From Saccharothrix sp. (GTDB lineage: Bacteria; Actinomycetota; Actinomycetes; Mycobacteriales; Pseudonocardiaceae), in assembly GCF_031180885.1 (NCBI RefSeq), contig NZ_JAPSLK010000001.1:599158-663157 (forward strand): 64,000 nucleotides of DNA, read 5' to 3'. The position numbers and the translations under genes were made by a program. Below, piece by piece: positions 40,422 to 48,747 of this stretch. The notes below the pieces were generated by a model. That model made no database searches, was not told the DNA's origin, and worked only from the letters and a program-made list of their open reading frames with translations. Position 1 is the first letter of the stretch; each line of letters opens with the position of its first letter.

Positions 40422-41312
40422 ATGAGCGACGGGAACACCGTTCCACTGACACATCCCGCACCACCGGTGAGCGCGCCGTACCCGGTGCCGGACACGTCGA
40501 CGACGCAGGTGATCACGCCGGCGGACCTGCCGCAGACCGCGGTGGGTCCCTTCGCGGCGCCCGCCGACGGGGCGACCGTGACGCTGAGCGCGCCCGCGCT
40601 GTCCGACGCGCCCACCTTCGCCACGACCGTGCCACCGGTCCCGCCGACCGACGCACCGACCTTCGCGACCGGCGCACAACCGATCACGCCGCCGCCCGCC
40701 GCGCCGGCGCCCGCTGACGCGCCGACCTTCAGCACCGGCGCGCAACCGGTCACGCCGCCGGCACCGGCCGCGCCCGCTGACGGCCCGACGTTCGCGACTG
40801 GAGCCCAGCCGAGCGCGACCGCTCCGGCCGCGACCGCTCCGGCCGTGGCCGACCAGTCCGCCACCCAGGTGATCAAGCCGGAGACGCTCGCCGCTGACGG
40901 CCCGACCTTCTCCACCGCCGCCCAGGCCGACCTCCAGAAGGCCACCACGGCCCTCGACGCGGTCGACGAGGGCGAGGTCAAGCTCGACCTGGACAAGCAG
41001 GCCGTGCAGGACCTGATCAAGCTGATCACCCAGGCCCGCGACGTGGTCGACAACGTCCACCGCACCGCCGTCGACAACCTCGACGTGGAACTGAAGTTCG
41101 GCAACAACTGGGTCGGCGAGGCGATCAGCCGCCGGCTGCGCGAGGTGGCCGTGGGCGACGACGCGTCCGCCGTGTCCGTCATCGGCGACTTCCTGAACGT
41201 GCTGTTCGAGGTCGAGAAGACCATCCGCGACGCCGCACGCAACCTGGAGGACGCGGACGACGAGGCCGCGGACGCGTTCGGCAAGGCGGCGGGGGAGGTC
41301 AAGGGCTCGTGA
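40422..41312 (+). CDS. type VII secretion-associated protein with Pro/Ala/Thr repeats
   Basis: 296 residues, ATG 40422 after AGGGGG. Residues 1-165 are disordered, built from imperfect repeats of 'DAPTFATGAQPITPP' (about five copies). Residues 170-296 are helical and acidic: 'ADLQKATTALDAVDEGEVKLD', 'AVQDLIKLITQARDVVDNVH', 'VISRRLREV'-like and 'EKTIRDAARNLEDADDEAAD'. There is no signal peptide. It overlaps the following WXG/PPE-like gene (GTGA) and lies in an operon with EspG, so it is probably an ESX-system substrate or scaffold. Low-complexity content prevents firmer assignment. Confidence 0.65.
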   Translation: MSDGNTVPLTHPAPPVSAPYPVPDTSTTQVITPADLPQTAVGPFAAPADGATVTLSAPALSDAPTFATTVPPVPPTDAPTFATGAQPITPPPAAPAPADAPTFSTGAQPVTPPAPAAPADGPTFATGAQPSATAPAATAPAVADQSATQVIKPETLAADGPTFSTAAQADLQKATTALDAVDEGEVKLDLDKQAVQDLIKLITQARDVVDNVHRTAVDNLDVELKFGNNWVGEAISRRLREVAVGDDASAVSVIGDFLNVLFEVEKTIRDAARNLEDADDEAADAFGKAAGEVKGS

Positions 41313-42568
41313 GCGGGAACAACAACGGCCAGGGCAAGGCCAACAACGGCAACCACCACGGCCACGACAAGCCCAGCGACCTCGGCCAGAAGGTCGACTG
41401 GATGACCTACTCGCACGAAGCCCTCTACAAGATGATCCACGAGGGCGTCGACCTGAAGGCCGCCGGTTCCGCGCAGGCCGACTGGACCGCCGTCGGCAAG
41501 CAGCTCGCCGACGTGCACGAACTGCTCGCGCGCGCCATCGCCCAGTCCCAGCAGGCGTGGTCCGGCGAGTCGGCCGACCGCGCGCGGGAGGCGCTGGAGT
41601 CGGTGGAGAAGTGGGCGCTGAACACCAGCGACCACGCGGAGAACGTGGCCAAGTGCATCGGCGACGAGATCCAGCACGTGCAGACCGCCCGCGAGATGAT
41701 GCCCGCGCCGGTCCCCCCGCCGCCGCTGCCCGACCCGGCCGTCACGCCGGACACCGGCACCGCGACCCCGGTCGCCCCGGCGCCGATCCGCTCGCCGCTG
41801 GTCTCGGCCCGCCGCCCGCTGGTGGACTCGGTGTACGAGGACCGCCTGCCGGTCGACAGCCTGCGCGACCCGGCCGAGCCGGTGGTCACGCCGACCACGC
41901 CGACCAGCCCGTTCACCGGCATCGACCGGGTCGGCGCGCCCGCCGTGGACTCCGTGCTGACCGCGGACGCCTCGCACCGCCAGGCCGCCGAGGTCATGGC
42001 GATGTTCCAGCAGAACTCGTACCTGGTGGACCGGACCGTGCCGTCGTTCGCGCCGCCGCCCAACCCGGTCGCGCCGCCGCCCCCGCCGCCCGTGGTGCCG
42101 CCGACGGGTCCCAGCGCGCCGCCGGTGGACACGTCCGGTGGTGGCCACGTCGTCGCCGGTCAGCCCCAGCAGCAGCAGCCCGGTCGCGAGCACACCACCC
42201 CGCAGCAGGGCCGCGGTGGCGGCGGTCGCGGCGGCTACGCGCCCGGTCGGATGCCCATGCCCGTGATGGGCGGCGCGTCCGGCGGCGGTGGTGGCGGTGG
42301 CCCGCTGGGCAGCCCCGCGGCGACCCCCGGCTTCGTCGGCGACCGGACCGGTGGCGCCCACCCGGGCAGCGTGACCAGCCAGTTCTCGTCGTCGAAGGCG
42401 GTCACCCCGCAGTCCGGCATGATCGGCGCGGCGCCCATGGCCGCCCCGCCGCCCGTGGCCGGCAACTCGGCCGGCAACAGCGAGCGCAACCGGCCCGGGT
42501 ACCTGGAGGAAGAGGACAACGTGTTCGGCGTCGACCGCAAGGCCGCACCCCCGGTGATCGGCCTGTGA
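41309..42568 (+). CDS. WXG100/PPE-like ESX substrate
   Basis: 419 residues, GTG 41309. The N-terminal helical domain (28-130) has 'VDWMTYSHEALYKMIHEGVD', 'ADWTAVGKQLADVHELLARA' and the helix-turn-helix WxG 'QQAWSGESADRAREALES', the signature of WXG100/PPE proteins secreted by ESX systems. After residue 135 it is Pro-rich ('PAPVPPPPLPDP'), then Gly-rich with 'GGGGRGGYAPGRMPMPVMGG'. It overlaps both neighbours by GTGA. The pairing with EspG, the chaperone for PPE proteins, supports its being the exported partner. Confidence 0.8.
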   Translation: MSGNNNGQGKANNGNHHGHDKPSDLGQKVDWMTYSHEALYKMIHEGVDLKAAGSAQADWTAVGKQLADVHELLARAIAQSQQAWSGESADRAREALESVEKWALNTSDHAENVAKCIGDEIQHVQTAREMMPAPVPPPPLPDPAVTPDTGTATPVAPAPIRSPLVSARRPLVDSVYEDRLPVDSLRDPAEPVVTPTTPTSPFTGIDRVGAPAVDSVLTADASHRQAAEVMAMFQQNSYLVDRTVPSFAPPPNPVAPPPPPPVVPPTGPSAPPVDTSGGGHVVAGQPQQQQPGREHTTPQQGRGGGGRGGYAPGRMPMPVMGGASGGGGGGGPLGSPAATPGFVGDRTGGAHPGSVTSQFSSSKAVTPQSGMIGAAPMAAPPPVAGNSAGNSERNRPGYLEEEDNVFGVDRKAAPPVIGL

Positions 42569-43329
42569 CCGACAGAGTCTTCCGGTTGAGCGCGCTGGAG
42601 TTCTTCCTGCTGTGGCAGGCGGTCCACCGCGAGGCTCATCCGGTCCCCCTCGGCACCCGGCACTACGGACACACCCAGCAGGAGCGGGCGCGGCTCGTCG
42701 AGACCACGTCCCGCGACCTGTTCGCGCGCGGCCTGGGCACCGTGCAGCGGCCCGACGAGGAGTTGTACGGGGTCCTGCGCGGCCTGGCGGAGTTCGAGAT
42801 CGGCCTGGAGGTCGTGTTCACCCGCGGCGGCGAGCAGGCCCGCGGCCTGGCCACCGCCGCGTGGCACGGCGCGTTCGCGGGCCGGGTCGGCGAACAGGTC
42901 CAGGTGACCGGGTTCCGGCCCACCGCGCTGGCCGCCACCACCGTCGGCACCCTGCCGCCCGCACCGCCCGGCGCGGGCCGCTCGGTCAACGTCCGCTGGG
43001 ACGACTACCTGGAGGCGGGCCGCGCCGGCGAGCAGGACGGCACCGAGGGCTTCCTGGACGTGCTGCGCCGCGCCGGCCTGCGCGAACCCGAGGCGAACAC
43101 GCTCATGCGCGCCGTCACCACCCGCCGCGGCGGCGGTCAGGTCGGCGTGATCGCCCGCAACCGCAACGGCTACCTGCACCCGACCGGTGACACCGTGTCG
43201 TGGCTGGACACCGCCGACGGCCGGTACCTGGTCCGGCGGGACGGGACGTGGCTCGTCGTCGCGCCCGTGGACGGCCAGAGGCTGGCCTCGGCGGTCGAGC
43301 AACTGGTGGCGGGCGCCGGCCGGAACTAG
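42565..43329 (+). CDS. EspG-family ESX chaperone
   Basis: 254 residues from GTG 42565, overlapping the preceding stop (GTGA). It shows the EspG pattern: 'RLSALEFFLLWQAVHREAHPV', 'VLRGLAEFEIGLEVVFTRGG', 'FRPTALAATTVGTLPP', 'RRGGGQVGVIARNRNGYLHPTG' and a final 'VVAPVDGQRLASAVEQLV' helix. EspG binds the PPE partner's tip and keeps it soluble until export by the ESX ATPase. No EccC/EccB/MycP gene is in this window, so this is an orphan effector/chaperone cassette. It is the end of the three-gene operon. Confidence 0.88.
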   Translation: MTDRVFRLSALEFFLLWQAVHREAHPVPLGTRHYGHTQQERARLVETTSRDLFARGLGTVQRPDEELYGVLRGLAEFEIGLEVVFTRGGEQARGLATAAWHGAFAGRVGEQVQVTGFRPTALAATTVGTLPPAPPGAGRSVNVRWDDYLEAGRAGEQDGTEGFLDVLRRAGLREPEANTLMRAVTTRRGGGQVGVIARNRNGYLHPTGDTVSWLDTADGRYLVRRDGTWLVVAPVDGQRLASAVEQLVAGAGRN

Positions 43330-43388
43330 CCCGTTGTGTGGTTGGCGACTGTGGTTCCGGGCGCTCCGATGAGCTAGGAACTTCAGGT

Positions 43389-45362
43389 ATGACCGACATG
43401 CGTGCCGGCACCGCCGCCGGCGAGGCAGAGCTGCTGTGGCGTCCCGACCCAGACCGGGTCGCGGACAGCCGCATGGCCGCGTTCCGCACCTGGCTCGCCG
43501 ACGAGAAGGGCCTCTCGTTCGAGGACTACGCGGCGTTGTACGAGTGGTCCGTGACCGACCTGGAGGCGTTCTGGGGCGCTCTCGCCGAGTTCTTCGAGGT
43601 GGCGTTCCACAGCGCGCCCACGGCCGTGCTGGGCGCCCGGACGATGCCCGGCGCGGAGTGGTTCCCGGGCGCGTCCCTGAACTACGCCGAGCACGCGTTG
43701 CGGCACGACACCGACGACCTGGCGGTGATCTTCCACCGGGAGGACGGGCTGGCGTCCCAGCTGACCTACCGCGAGCTGCGCCGCCGGGTGGCAGCCGTGC
43801 GGGCCGGGTTCGTGGAACTCGGGGTGTCGAAGGGCGACCGGGTGGTCGCGCTGGTGCCGAACTCGCCGGAGGCCCTGATCGCGTTCCTGGCGGCGGCGTC
43901 GCTGGGCGCGGTGTGGTCGTCGTGCTCGCCGGACTTCGGCGCGCGGGCGATCGCCGACCGGTTCACCCAGATCGAGCCGACCGTGCTGGTCGCCGTGGAC
44001 GGGTACCGGTACAACGGGCGCGGGTTCGACGTGCGGCCGACGGTGGAGAAGCTGCGGGCGGAGATCCCGTCCCTGCGCGCCACCGTCCTGGTCGACTACC
44101 TGGGCGGCACCCTGCCCGGCACGGTCGCGTGGGACTCCCTGCTTCACTCGCACGCGGACGCCGAACTGGCCTTCGAGCCGGTCCCGTTCGACCACCCGCT
44201 GTGGGTCCTGTACTCGTCCGGCACGACCGGCCTGCCCAAGGGCATCGTCCAGGGGCACGGCGGGATCGTGCTGGAGCACCTGAAGATGCTGGCGCTGCAC
44301 AGCGACCTCGGCCCGGGCGACCGGTTCTTCTGGTTCACCACGACCGGCTGGATGATGTGGAACTTCCTGGTGTCCGGCCTGCTGGTGGGCACCACGATCG
44401 TGCTGTTCGACGGCAGTCCCGCGCACCCGGACCTGTCGGTCCTGTGGCACCTGGCCGAACAGCACCGCGTGACGTACTTCGGGACGTCCGCCCCGTACAT
44501 CCAGTCGTGCCTCAAGGAAGACCTGAAGCCCGCGACCCGCTACGACCTCACGGGTTTGAAGGTGGTCGGCTCCACCGGCGCGCCGCTGACCCCCGAGGGC
44601 TTCCGGTGGATCGCGGACGCGGTCGGCCGCGACATCCAGATCGCCTCGGTGTCCGGCGGCACCGACCTGTGCACCGCGTTCGTCGCGGCGGCCCCGGACC
44701 TGCCGGTGTGGCTGGGCGAGCTGTCGTGCCGGGCGCTGGGCGCGGCCGTGCAGGCGTACGACGAGTCGGGAGTTGCGGTGGTCGACCAGGTCGGCGAACT
44801 GGTGATCACCGAACCGATGCCGTCCATGCCGGTGTTCTTCTGGGGCGACGACGACGGGTCGAGGCTGCGCGAGGCGTACTTCGACACCTATCCCGGCGTG
44901 TGGCGGCACGGCGATTGGATCCGCATCACGCCTCGCGGTTCGGCGGTCATCTACGGCCGCAGCGACTCGACGCTGAACCGCGGCGGGGTGCGGATGGGGA
45001 CGAGCGAGTTCTACCGGGTCGTGGAGGGCATCGACGGTGTCGTGGACTCCCTGGTGATCGACACGTCCGGTGCCGGCCAGACCGATGGCGAGCTGCTGTG
45101 CTTCCTGGTTCTGGCGCCGGGCGTGGACTTGTCGTCGGTGGAGCCGGTGCTGAAGACGGAACTGCGCACCAACCTGTCCCCGCGCCACGTCCCCAACCGC
45201 TTCATCGCCGTCGCCGAGATCCCGAGGACGTTGAACGGCAAGAAGTGCGAGGTCCCGGTCAAGAAGATACTGGCCGGCACCCCTCCGGAGCAGGCGGTGA
45301 GCCGAGACGCCCTGCGCAACCCGGACGCCCTGACCCCGTTCCTGGCCCTGGCTTCACGATGA
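43389..45362 (+). CDS. acetoacetyl-CoA synthetase (acetoacetate-CoA ligase)
   Basis: 657 residues, ATG 43389 with AGGAAC; length and sequence match AACS rather than acetyl-CoA synthetase. ANL-superfamily ATP motif 'VLYSSGTTGLPKGIVQGHGG', 'FFWFTTTGWMMWNFLVSGLL', A5 'ASVSGGTDLCTAF', A8 'WRHGDWIRITPRGSAVIYGRSD' and the catalytic Lys near the end in 'RTLNGKKCEVPVKKIL'. 'MPGAEWFPGASLNYAEH' is typical of AACS. It activates acetoacetate for polymer, lipid or ketone-body use. A strong terminator follows. Confidence 0.93.
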   Translation: MTDMRAGTAAGEAELLWRPDPDRVADSRMAAFRTWLADEKGLSFEDYAALYEWSVTDLEAFWGALAEFFEVAFHSAPTAVLGARTMPGAEWFPGASLNYAEHALRHDTDDLAVIFHREDGLASQLTYRELRRRVAAVRAGFVELGVSKGDRVVALVPNSPEALIAFLAAASLGAVWSSCSPDFGARAIADRFTQIEPTVLVAVDGYRYNGRGFDVRPTVEKLRAEIPSLRATVLVDYLGGTLPGTVAWDSLLHSHADAELAFEPVPFDHPLWVLYSSGTTGLPKGIVQGHGGIVLEHLKMLALHSDLGPGDRFFWFTTTGWMMWNFLVSGLLVGTTIVLFDGSPAHPDLSVLWHLAEQHRVTYFGTSAPYIQSCLKEDLKPATRYDLTGLKVVGSTGAPLTPEGFRWIADAVGRDIQIASVSGGTDLCTAFVAAAPDLPVWLGELSCRALGAAVQAYDESGVAVVDQVGELVITEPMPSMPVFFWGDDDGSRLREAYFDTYPGVWRHGDWIRITPRGSAVIYGRSDSTLNRGGVRMGTSEFYRVVEGIDGVVDSLVIDTSGAGQTDGELLCFLVLAPGVDLSSVEPVLKTELRTNLSPRHVPNRFIAVAEIPRTLNGKKCEVPVKKILAGTPPEQAVSRDALRNPDALTPFLALASR

Positions 45363-45420
45363 TCTCGGGAGACGTACGCCACACGCACGCCTCCTGAACC
45401 CCCGGTGAACGCCCCCTTCA

Positions 45421-45463
45421 CGCCCTCTGACCAGTGGTTATGGGGTCAGGAGGGGGGCGTTTT
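45421..45463 (+). terminator. rho-independent terminator after the ligase gene
   Basis: CGCCCTCTGACC (45421-45432) pairs with GGTCAGGAGGGGGGCG (44-59 of the same block) with one bulge, followed by TTTT (45460-45463). Confidence 0.85.
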
Positions 45464-45514
45464 GCCAGTAGGCGGCAGGCATGTGTAACCTATGCGTCGT
45501 ACCGCAGGGCTCCG

Positions 45515-45604
45515 GGAGGCTTCGCCTAGTCTGGTCTATGGCGCCGCACTGCTAATGCGGTTTGGGTTTACCGCCCATCCCGGGTTCAAATCCCGGAGCC
45601 TCCG
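45515..45604 (+). tRNA. tRNA-Ser (anticodon GCU)
   Basis: 90 nt. Acceptor GGAGGCT (45515-45521) pairs with AGCCTCC (45597-45603), discriminator G. The anticodon loop CTGCTAA (45549-45555) gives GCU. Long variable arm and T arm CCGGG-TTCAAAT-CCCGG. CCA is not encoded (followed by CAACAC). Confidence 0.97.
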
Positions 45605-45643
45605 CAACACCCGACCCCGGTCGGGTGACAACTGAAGAACGAT

Positions 45644-45716
45644 GCGCTCGTAGCTCAACGGATAGAGCATCTGACTACGGATCAGAAGGTTACAGGTTCG
45701 AATCCTGTCGAGCGCG
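45644..45716 (+). tRNA. tRNA-Arg (anticodon ACG)
   Basis: 73 nt. Acceptor GCGCTCG (45644-45650) pairs with CGAGCGC (45709-45715), discriminator G. The anticodon loop CTACGGA (45675-45681) gives ACG, read as ICG after A34 deamination. T loop TTCGAAT. It is 39 bp after the tRNA-Ser and probably co-transcribed. Confidence 0.97.
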
Positions 45717-45722
45717 CTCCAC

Positions 45723-45754
45723 AAGAACCGCCGTGATGTCTCGCGGCGGTTCTT
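45723..45754 (+). terminator. terminator of the tRNA pair
   Basis: AAGAACCGCCG (45723-45733) pairs exactly with CGGCGGTTCTT (45744-45754), 10-nt loop, followed by GCTTTAT. Confidence 0.75.
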
Positions 45755-46273
45755 GCTTTATCACGTAGACGTACGAACCGGCCAGCAGCGGCAGCGTGCC
45801 GTCACACAGGTGCGCCGTGCGCTTGTGGAACGCCACGAGCACCGCGTGCGCCTGCGCGTCGAGCAGCACGCTCCCAACGGCCGCGAGAACCACCACGCCG
45901 ACCCGAGTGCCACCCGACTCTCCGCCTGACCCCGGTGGTCATTCCGCCTCCCGGCCGCCTCGGCAGTCCGCTCGATGACGCCGACCAGGTGGTCGGGGTC
46001 GAAGCCCGTGATCATCCACAGAGGACAGTGGGACCGTGGTGCCGTTCCGGTCCCCAAGCCTGGCGGCACTCGGTGAGAGCCCCGGACGAAAGCCATCCCG
46101 GATTGGCCGACGCGGCGGTCCTGCTGGGTCCGAGCGGGTTGGCGACGTTCTCACGCGCGCTCGCGACCGCATCGTCCACATGGTCGCCGACGCACGAAAG
46201 GCCTGCGGCCACGACCTCTGCGACAAGCGAGAACCGCCGCGAGACGAGGTCTCGCGGCGGTCCCCCGCAAAGG
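45755..46273 (-). other. 519-bp region with possible degraded gene remnant
   Basis: No intact gene. On the minus strand a frame with 'MITGFDPDHLVGVIERTAEAA' (starting near 46018) breaks off near 45890, where another frame continues with 'VGSVLLDAQAHAVLVAFHKR' and 'CDGTLPLLAGSYVYVI'. The two pieces could be one frameshifted small gene, but codon signal is weak. The left end abuts the tRNA terminator; the right end holds the hairpin at 46233-46261. Confidence 0.25.
46233..46261 (-). terminator. hairpin downstream of the secreted basic protein gene
   Basis: ACCGCCGCGAGA (46233-46244) pairs exactly with TCTCGCGGCGGT (46250-46261), 5-nt loop. Located 13 bp beyond the minus-strand stop at 46274. 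No U-run, so a GC hairpin-type terminator. Confidence 0.5.
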
Positions 46274-46936
46274 TCAGGGGCGCTGCCAGATCTGGTACGG
46301 CAAGCCCTTGTTGCCGTTGACCACGATCCGGATGTAAGGGTTGTTCATCCTGATGCACCCGTACTTCACGATGCAGTTCTCCACCTTCCCCTGCATCGTC
46401 GACGCGTAGTGCGGCGTGTTCTTGCCGCTCTGCGTGTTGCTCACCAGCCCGCGGTCGTAGTTGAAGCCGTCGTTGTTCTTGATGTAGTGCCGGCGCTCCT
46501 TGATGGTGACCTTGCCGTTCGCCGACCAGCAGTAGTGCAGGACCTTGTGCCATTCGAACGCCTTGGCGCCCAGCACGGTCTTGTAGGAGATGTAGCGGTC
46601 CGCGCGGTGGCAGCCCTTCTTGCCCGCCTTGCCCGCCGCGGCGGTGGAGACGTCATGGACCTTGGTCTTGGCCGGGTCGACGACCTGCGCGGCCACCTTG
46701 CGGTTCTTCGCCAGGGCCTTGCGGTCGGCGGCGGAGAGCTTGCCGGTCCTGGCCAGGTTGTCCAGCGCGCGCACGGTCTCCGCGCCCAGGCTCGCCCGGT
46801 CGGCCTCCGTCGCGGCGGCGACCGGGACGATCTCGGGCTCGCGGTCGGACGCGGTCAGGGCGACCGTTCCCAGCACACCGGCGACGGCCAGTGCCAGGGC
46901 CGCGCGGGTGGCGGTTCGCTTGAGCAGGGTGATCAC
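46274..46936 (-). CDS. secreted basic protein of unknown function
   Basis: 220 residues from GTG 46936, chosen because GGAGGAGAAGG lies just upstream; an ATG at 46951 is in frame. Signal peptide: 'LLKRTATRAALALAVAGVLG' then 'TVALTASD'. Residues 35-90 are Lys/Ala-rich. The mature C-terminal half (about 100-220) contains 'GCHRADRYISYKTVLGAKAFEWHKV', 'HYCWSANGKVTIKERRHYIKN' and two cysteines in 'ENCIVKYGCIRMNN', four cysteines in all, suggesting two disulfides. It resembles small extracellular proteins of actinomycetes with no assigned role. I do not recognise a catalytic motif. Confidence 0.75.
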   Translation of the reverse strand: MITLLKRTATRAALALAVAGVLGTVALTASDREPEIVPVAAATEADRASLGAETVRALDNLARTGKLSAADRKALAKNRKVAAQVVDPAKTKVHDVSTAAAGKAGKKGCHRADRYISYKTVLGAKAFEWHKVLHYCWSANGKVTIKERRHYIKNNDGFNYDRGLVSNTQSGKNTPHYASTMQGKVENCIVKYGCIRMNNPYIRIVVNGNKGLPYQIWQRP

Positions 46937-47055
46937 TGCCTTCTCCTCCATCAGGGGTGTCGAGCGCCAAGTCGCTCGAAACGGAGACAAGCCGTGCGAA
47001 CCGGTGTCCGACAAGCGCCTGAGCTGCACCGGGACTGTCCCGGACGGCCGACCGG

Positions 47056-47107
47056 TGTCAAAGACTCTTGACATCATGTCCCCCGAGCTTGACACTGGCT
47101 CGTGTCA
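47056..47107. promoter_or_regulatory. two TGTCAA/TTGACA-type inverted repeats before the HTH operon
   Basis: TGTCAA-N6-TTGACA (47056-47073) and TGACAC-N6-GTGTCA (47090-47107). Each contains a TTGACA (47068 and 47089, 21 bp apart) that may also be a -35 box for the plus-strand operon. A small HTH protein encoded downstream is a candidate ligand. Confidence 0.45.
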
Positions 47108-47134
47108 GGTTTTCTTTACACCGAAGGGGTCGGG

Positions 47135-47545
47135 GTGTCGTACGAAGAGCGCGGGACGTGGGTGTACCTGGTGGTCACCCTCGGCACGTACGTGGCGTAC
47201 GCGGTCATCCTGCTCAGACGGAGCGGGCCGCTGGTCGACGTCGCGTACAAGAGCACCCTGTTGTGGGCCATCGGGATCGCCGTCGCGGCGTCCGTCGTCG
47301 GGCGCATCCTGGTCGAGGTCTTCGCGCGCGGCGACCAGAAGACCGACGTCCGGGACCGGGACATCAACCGGATCGGCGAGTACGTCGGTGGCGCGGTGCT
47401 CGGGGTCGGGATGGTCCTGCCGCTCGCGTTGACCCTGCTCGAAGCGCGGCACTTCTGGATCGCCAACGCGATGTACGCGGTGTTCGTGCTCGCGGCGGTG
47501 GTCGGCAGCGTCGTCAAGCTCGTCGCCTACCGGCGGGGGTTCTGA
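47135..47545 (+). CDS. four-helix membrane protein of an HTH-linked operon
   Basis: 136 residues from GTG 47135 (GAAGGGG 7 bases before); GTG 47102 is less likely because it lies in the operator. Four hydrophobic helices (about 9-27, 37-56, 83-101, 108-127) with charged loops, e.g. 'FARGDQKTDVRDRDINRIGEY'. Proteins of this shape commonly precede a short XRE regulator in bacteria and are thought to be co-regulated with it. No transport motif is visible. Its stop directly abuts the regulator's GTG. Confidence 0.7.
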   Translation: MSYEERGTWVYLVVTLGTYVAYAVILLRRSGPLVDVAYKSTLLWAIGIAVAASVVGRILVEVFARGDQKTDVRDRDINRIGEYVGGAVLGVGMVLPLALTLLEARHFWIANAMYAVFVLAAVVGSVVKLVAYRRGF

Positions 47546-47764
47546 GTGGGCAAGCCGACGAAGGTGACCAATTCGATCCGGGCGCTGCGGTTCGCGCACG
47601 GCGAGATGACGCAGGCGGAACTGGCGAAGGCCGTGGACGTGACCCGCCAGACCATCATCGCCATCGAGCAGGGCAAGTACTCGCCCTCGCTGGAGATGGC
47701 CTTCCAGATCGCGCGCGTGTTCGGCGTGCCGCTGACCGACGTCTTCCAGTACCCCGAGGAGTGA
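47546..47764 (+). CDS. short XRE-type HTH regulator (YozG-like)
   Basis: 72 residues, essentially one Cro/C1 helix-turn-helix: 'IRALRFAHGEMTQAELAKAV', 'DVTRQTIIAIEQGKYSPSLE', 'MAFQIARVFGVPLTDVFQYPE'. Such compact proteins usually bind an operator near their own operon; the two inverted repeats at 47056-47107 are candidates. It is between the membrane protein and the oxidoreductase with no gaps, forming one operon. Confidence 0.85.
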   Translation: MGKPTKVTNSIRALRFAHGEMTQAELAKAVDVTRQTIIAIEQGKYSPSLEMAFQIARVFGVPLTDVFQYPEE

Positions 47765-47769
47765 GCCAC

Positions 47770-48747
47770 GTGAAAGCCCTTGTGCACCAACGCTATGGCG
47801 ACCCGGCGGAGGTGTTGACCGTCGAAGCGGTCGACCGGCCCGAACCGCGTGCGGGGGAGGTGCTGGTGCGGGTCGCGGCGGTGCCGCTCTCGGGCACGGA
47901 CTGGCACCTCGTCCGCGGCCTGCCCTACGTGGCCCGGTTCGCCACCGGGCTGACAAGACCGCGCAACCGGTTCTTCGGGCTCGAACTCGCGGGCACCGTC
48001 GAAGCCGTCGGCCCCGGGGTGACCACGCTCCACCCGGGCGACGAGGTGTTCGGCTGGCACGCCGGGACCTGCGCCGAGTACGTGGCGGTGCCGGAACAGC
48101 AGCTCGTGCCGAAACCCGCGAACCTGACGCTCGCGGAGGCCGCCGCCGTCCCGATCTCCGCCTTCACCGCGATCCAGGCGCTCCGCGCGGCGACCGGCCG
48201 GCGGCTGTTGATCTCCGGCGCGTCCGGCGGGGTCGGCACGTACGCGGTCCAGCTCGCCAAGGCGCAGGGCGCGGAGGTGACCGGGATCTGTTCGCCCGCC
48301 AAAGCGGACCTGGTGCGCGGCCTCGGGGCGGACCACGTCCTCGACCACACCCGCGACGAGTTCGGCGGCGGCCGGACGTTCGACAGCCTCATCGACGTCT
48401 TCGGCAACCCGTCGCTGAAGGACTGCGGCCGGGTCATCGAACCCGGCGGCACGCTGGTCCTGGTCGGCGGCAGCGGCGGCAAGTGGTTCATGGGCGTCGA
48501 CCGGTGGCTGCGGGCCGTGCTCACCGCCCCGTTCCGCCGGTTCAAACCCAAGGTCCTGGTCCACCGGGACAGCCGGGACGACCTGCTGGCCCTCAAGGAC
48601 CTGATCGAGGACGGCAAGGTCCGCCCGGTGCTCGACCGGGTCTACCCCCTCGACCAGGTCCCCACGGCCATCGAGGACGTGCGCCGGGGTGACGTGCGCG
48701 GGCAGGCCGTGATCAGCCTCGCAGTTCCGCCAGCACCCCGTCCGTGA
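47770..48747 (+). CDS. NAD(P)-dependent zinc-free alcohol dehydrogenase (MDR)
   Basis: 325 residues from GTG 47770, with GGAG at about 10 bases; a GTG at 47761 overlaps the HTH stop but lacks spacing for a ribosome site. MDR features: 'VKALVHQRYGDPAEVLTVEAV', 'FFGLELAGTVEAVGPGVTTLH', 'GDEVFGWHAGTCAEY', the nucleotide fold 'LLISGASGGVGTYAVQLAKAQGAE' and 'GGTLVLVGGSGGKW'. It lacks zinc-ligand cysteines, so it resembles reductases of activated double bonds. The 3' end overlaps the convergent serine hydrolase by 35 bp. Confidence 0.83.
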   Translation: MKALVHQRYGDPAEVLTVEAVDRPEPRAGEVLVRVAAVPLSGTDWHLVRGLPYVARFATGLTRPRNRFFGLELAGTVEAVGPGVTTLHPGDEVFGWHAGTCAEYVAVPEQQLVPKPANLTLAEAAAVPISAFTAIQALRAATGRRLLISGASGGVGTYAVQLAKAQGAEVTGICSPAKADLVRGLGADHVLDHTRDEFGGGRTFDSLIDVFGNPSLKDCGRVIEPGGTLVLVGGSGGKWFMGVDRWLRAVLTAPFRRFKPKVLVHRDSRDDLLALKDLIEDGKVRPVLDRVYPLDQVPTAIEDVRRGDVRGQAVISLAVPPAPRP

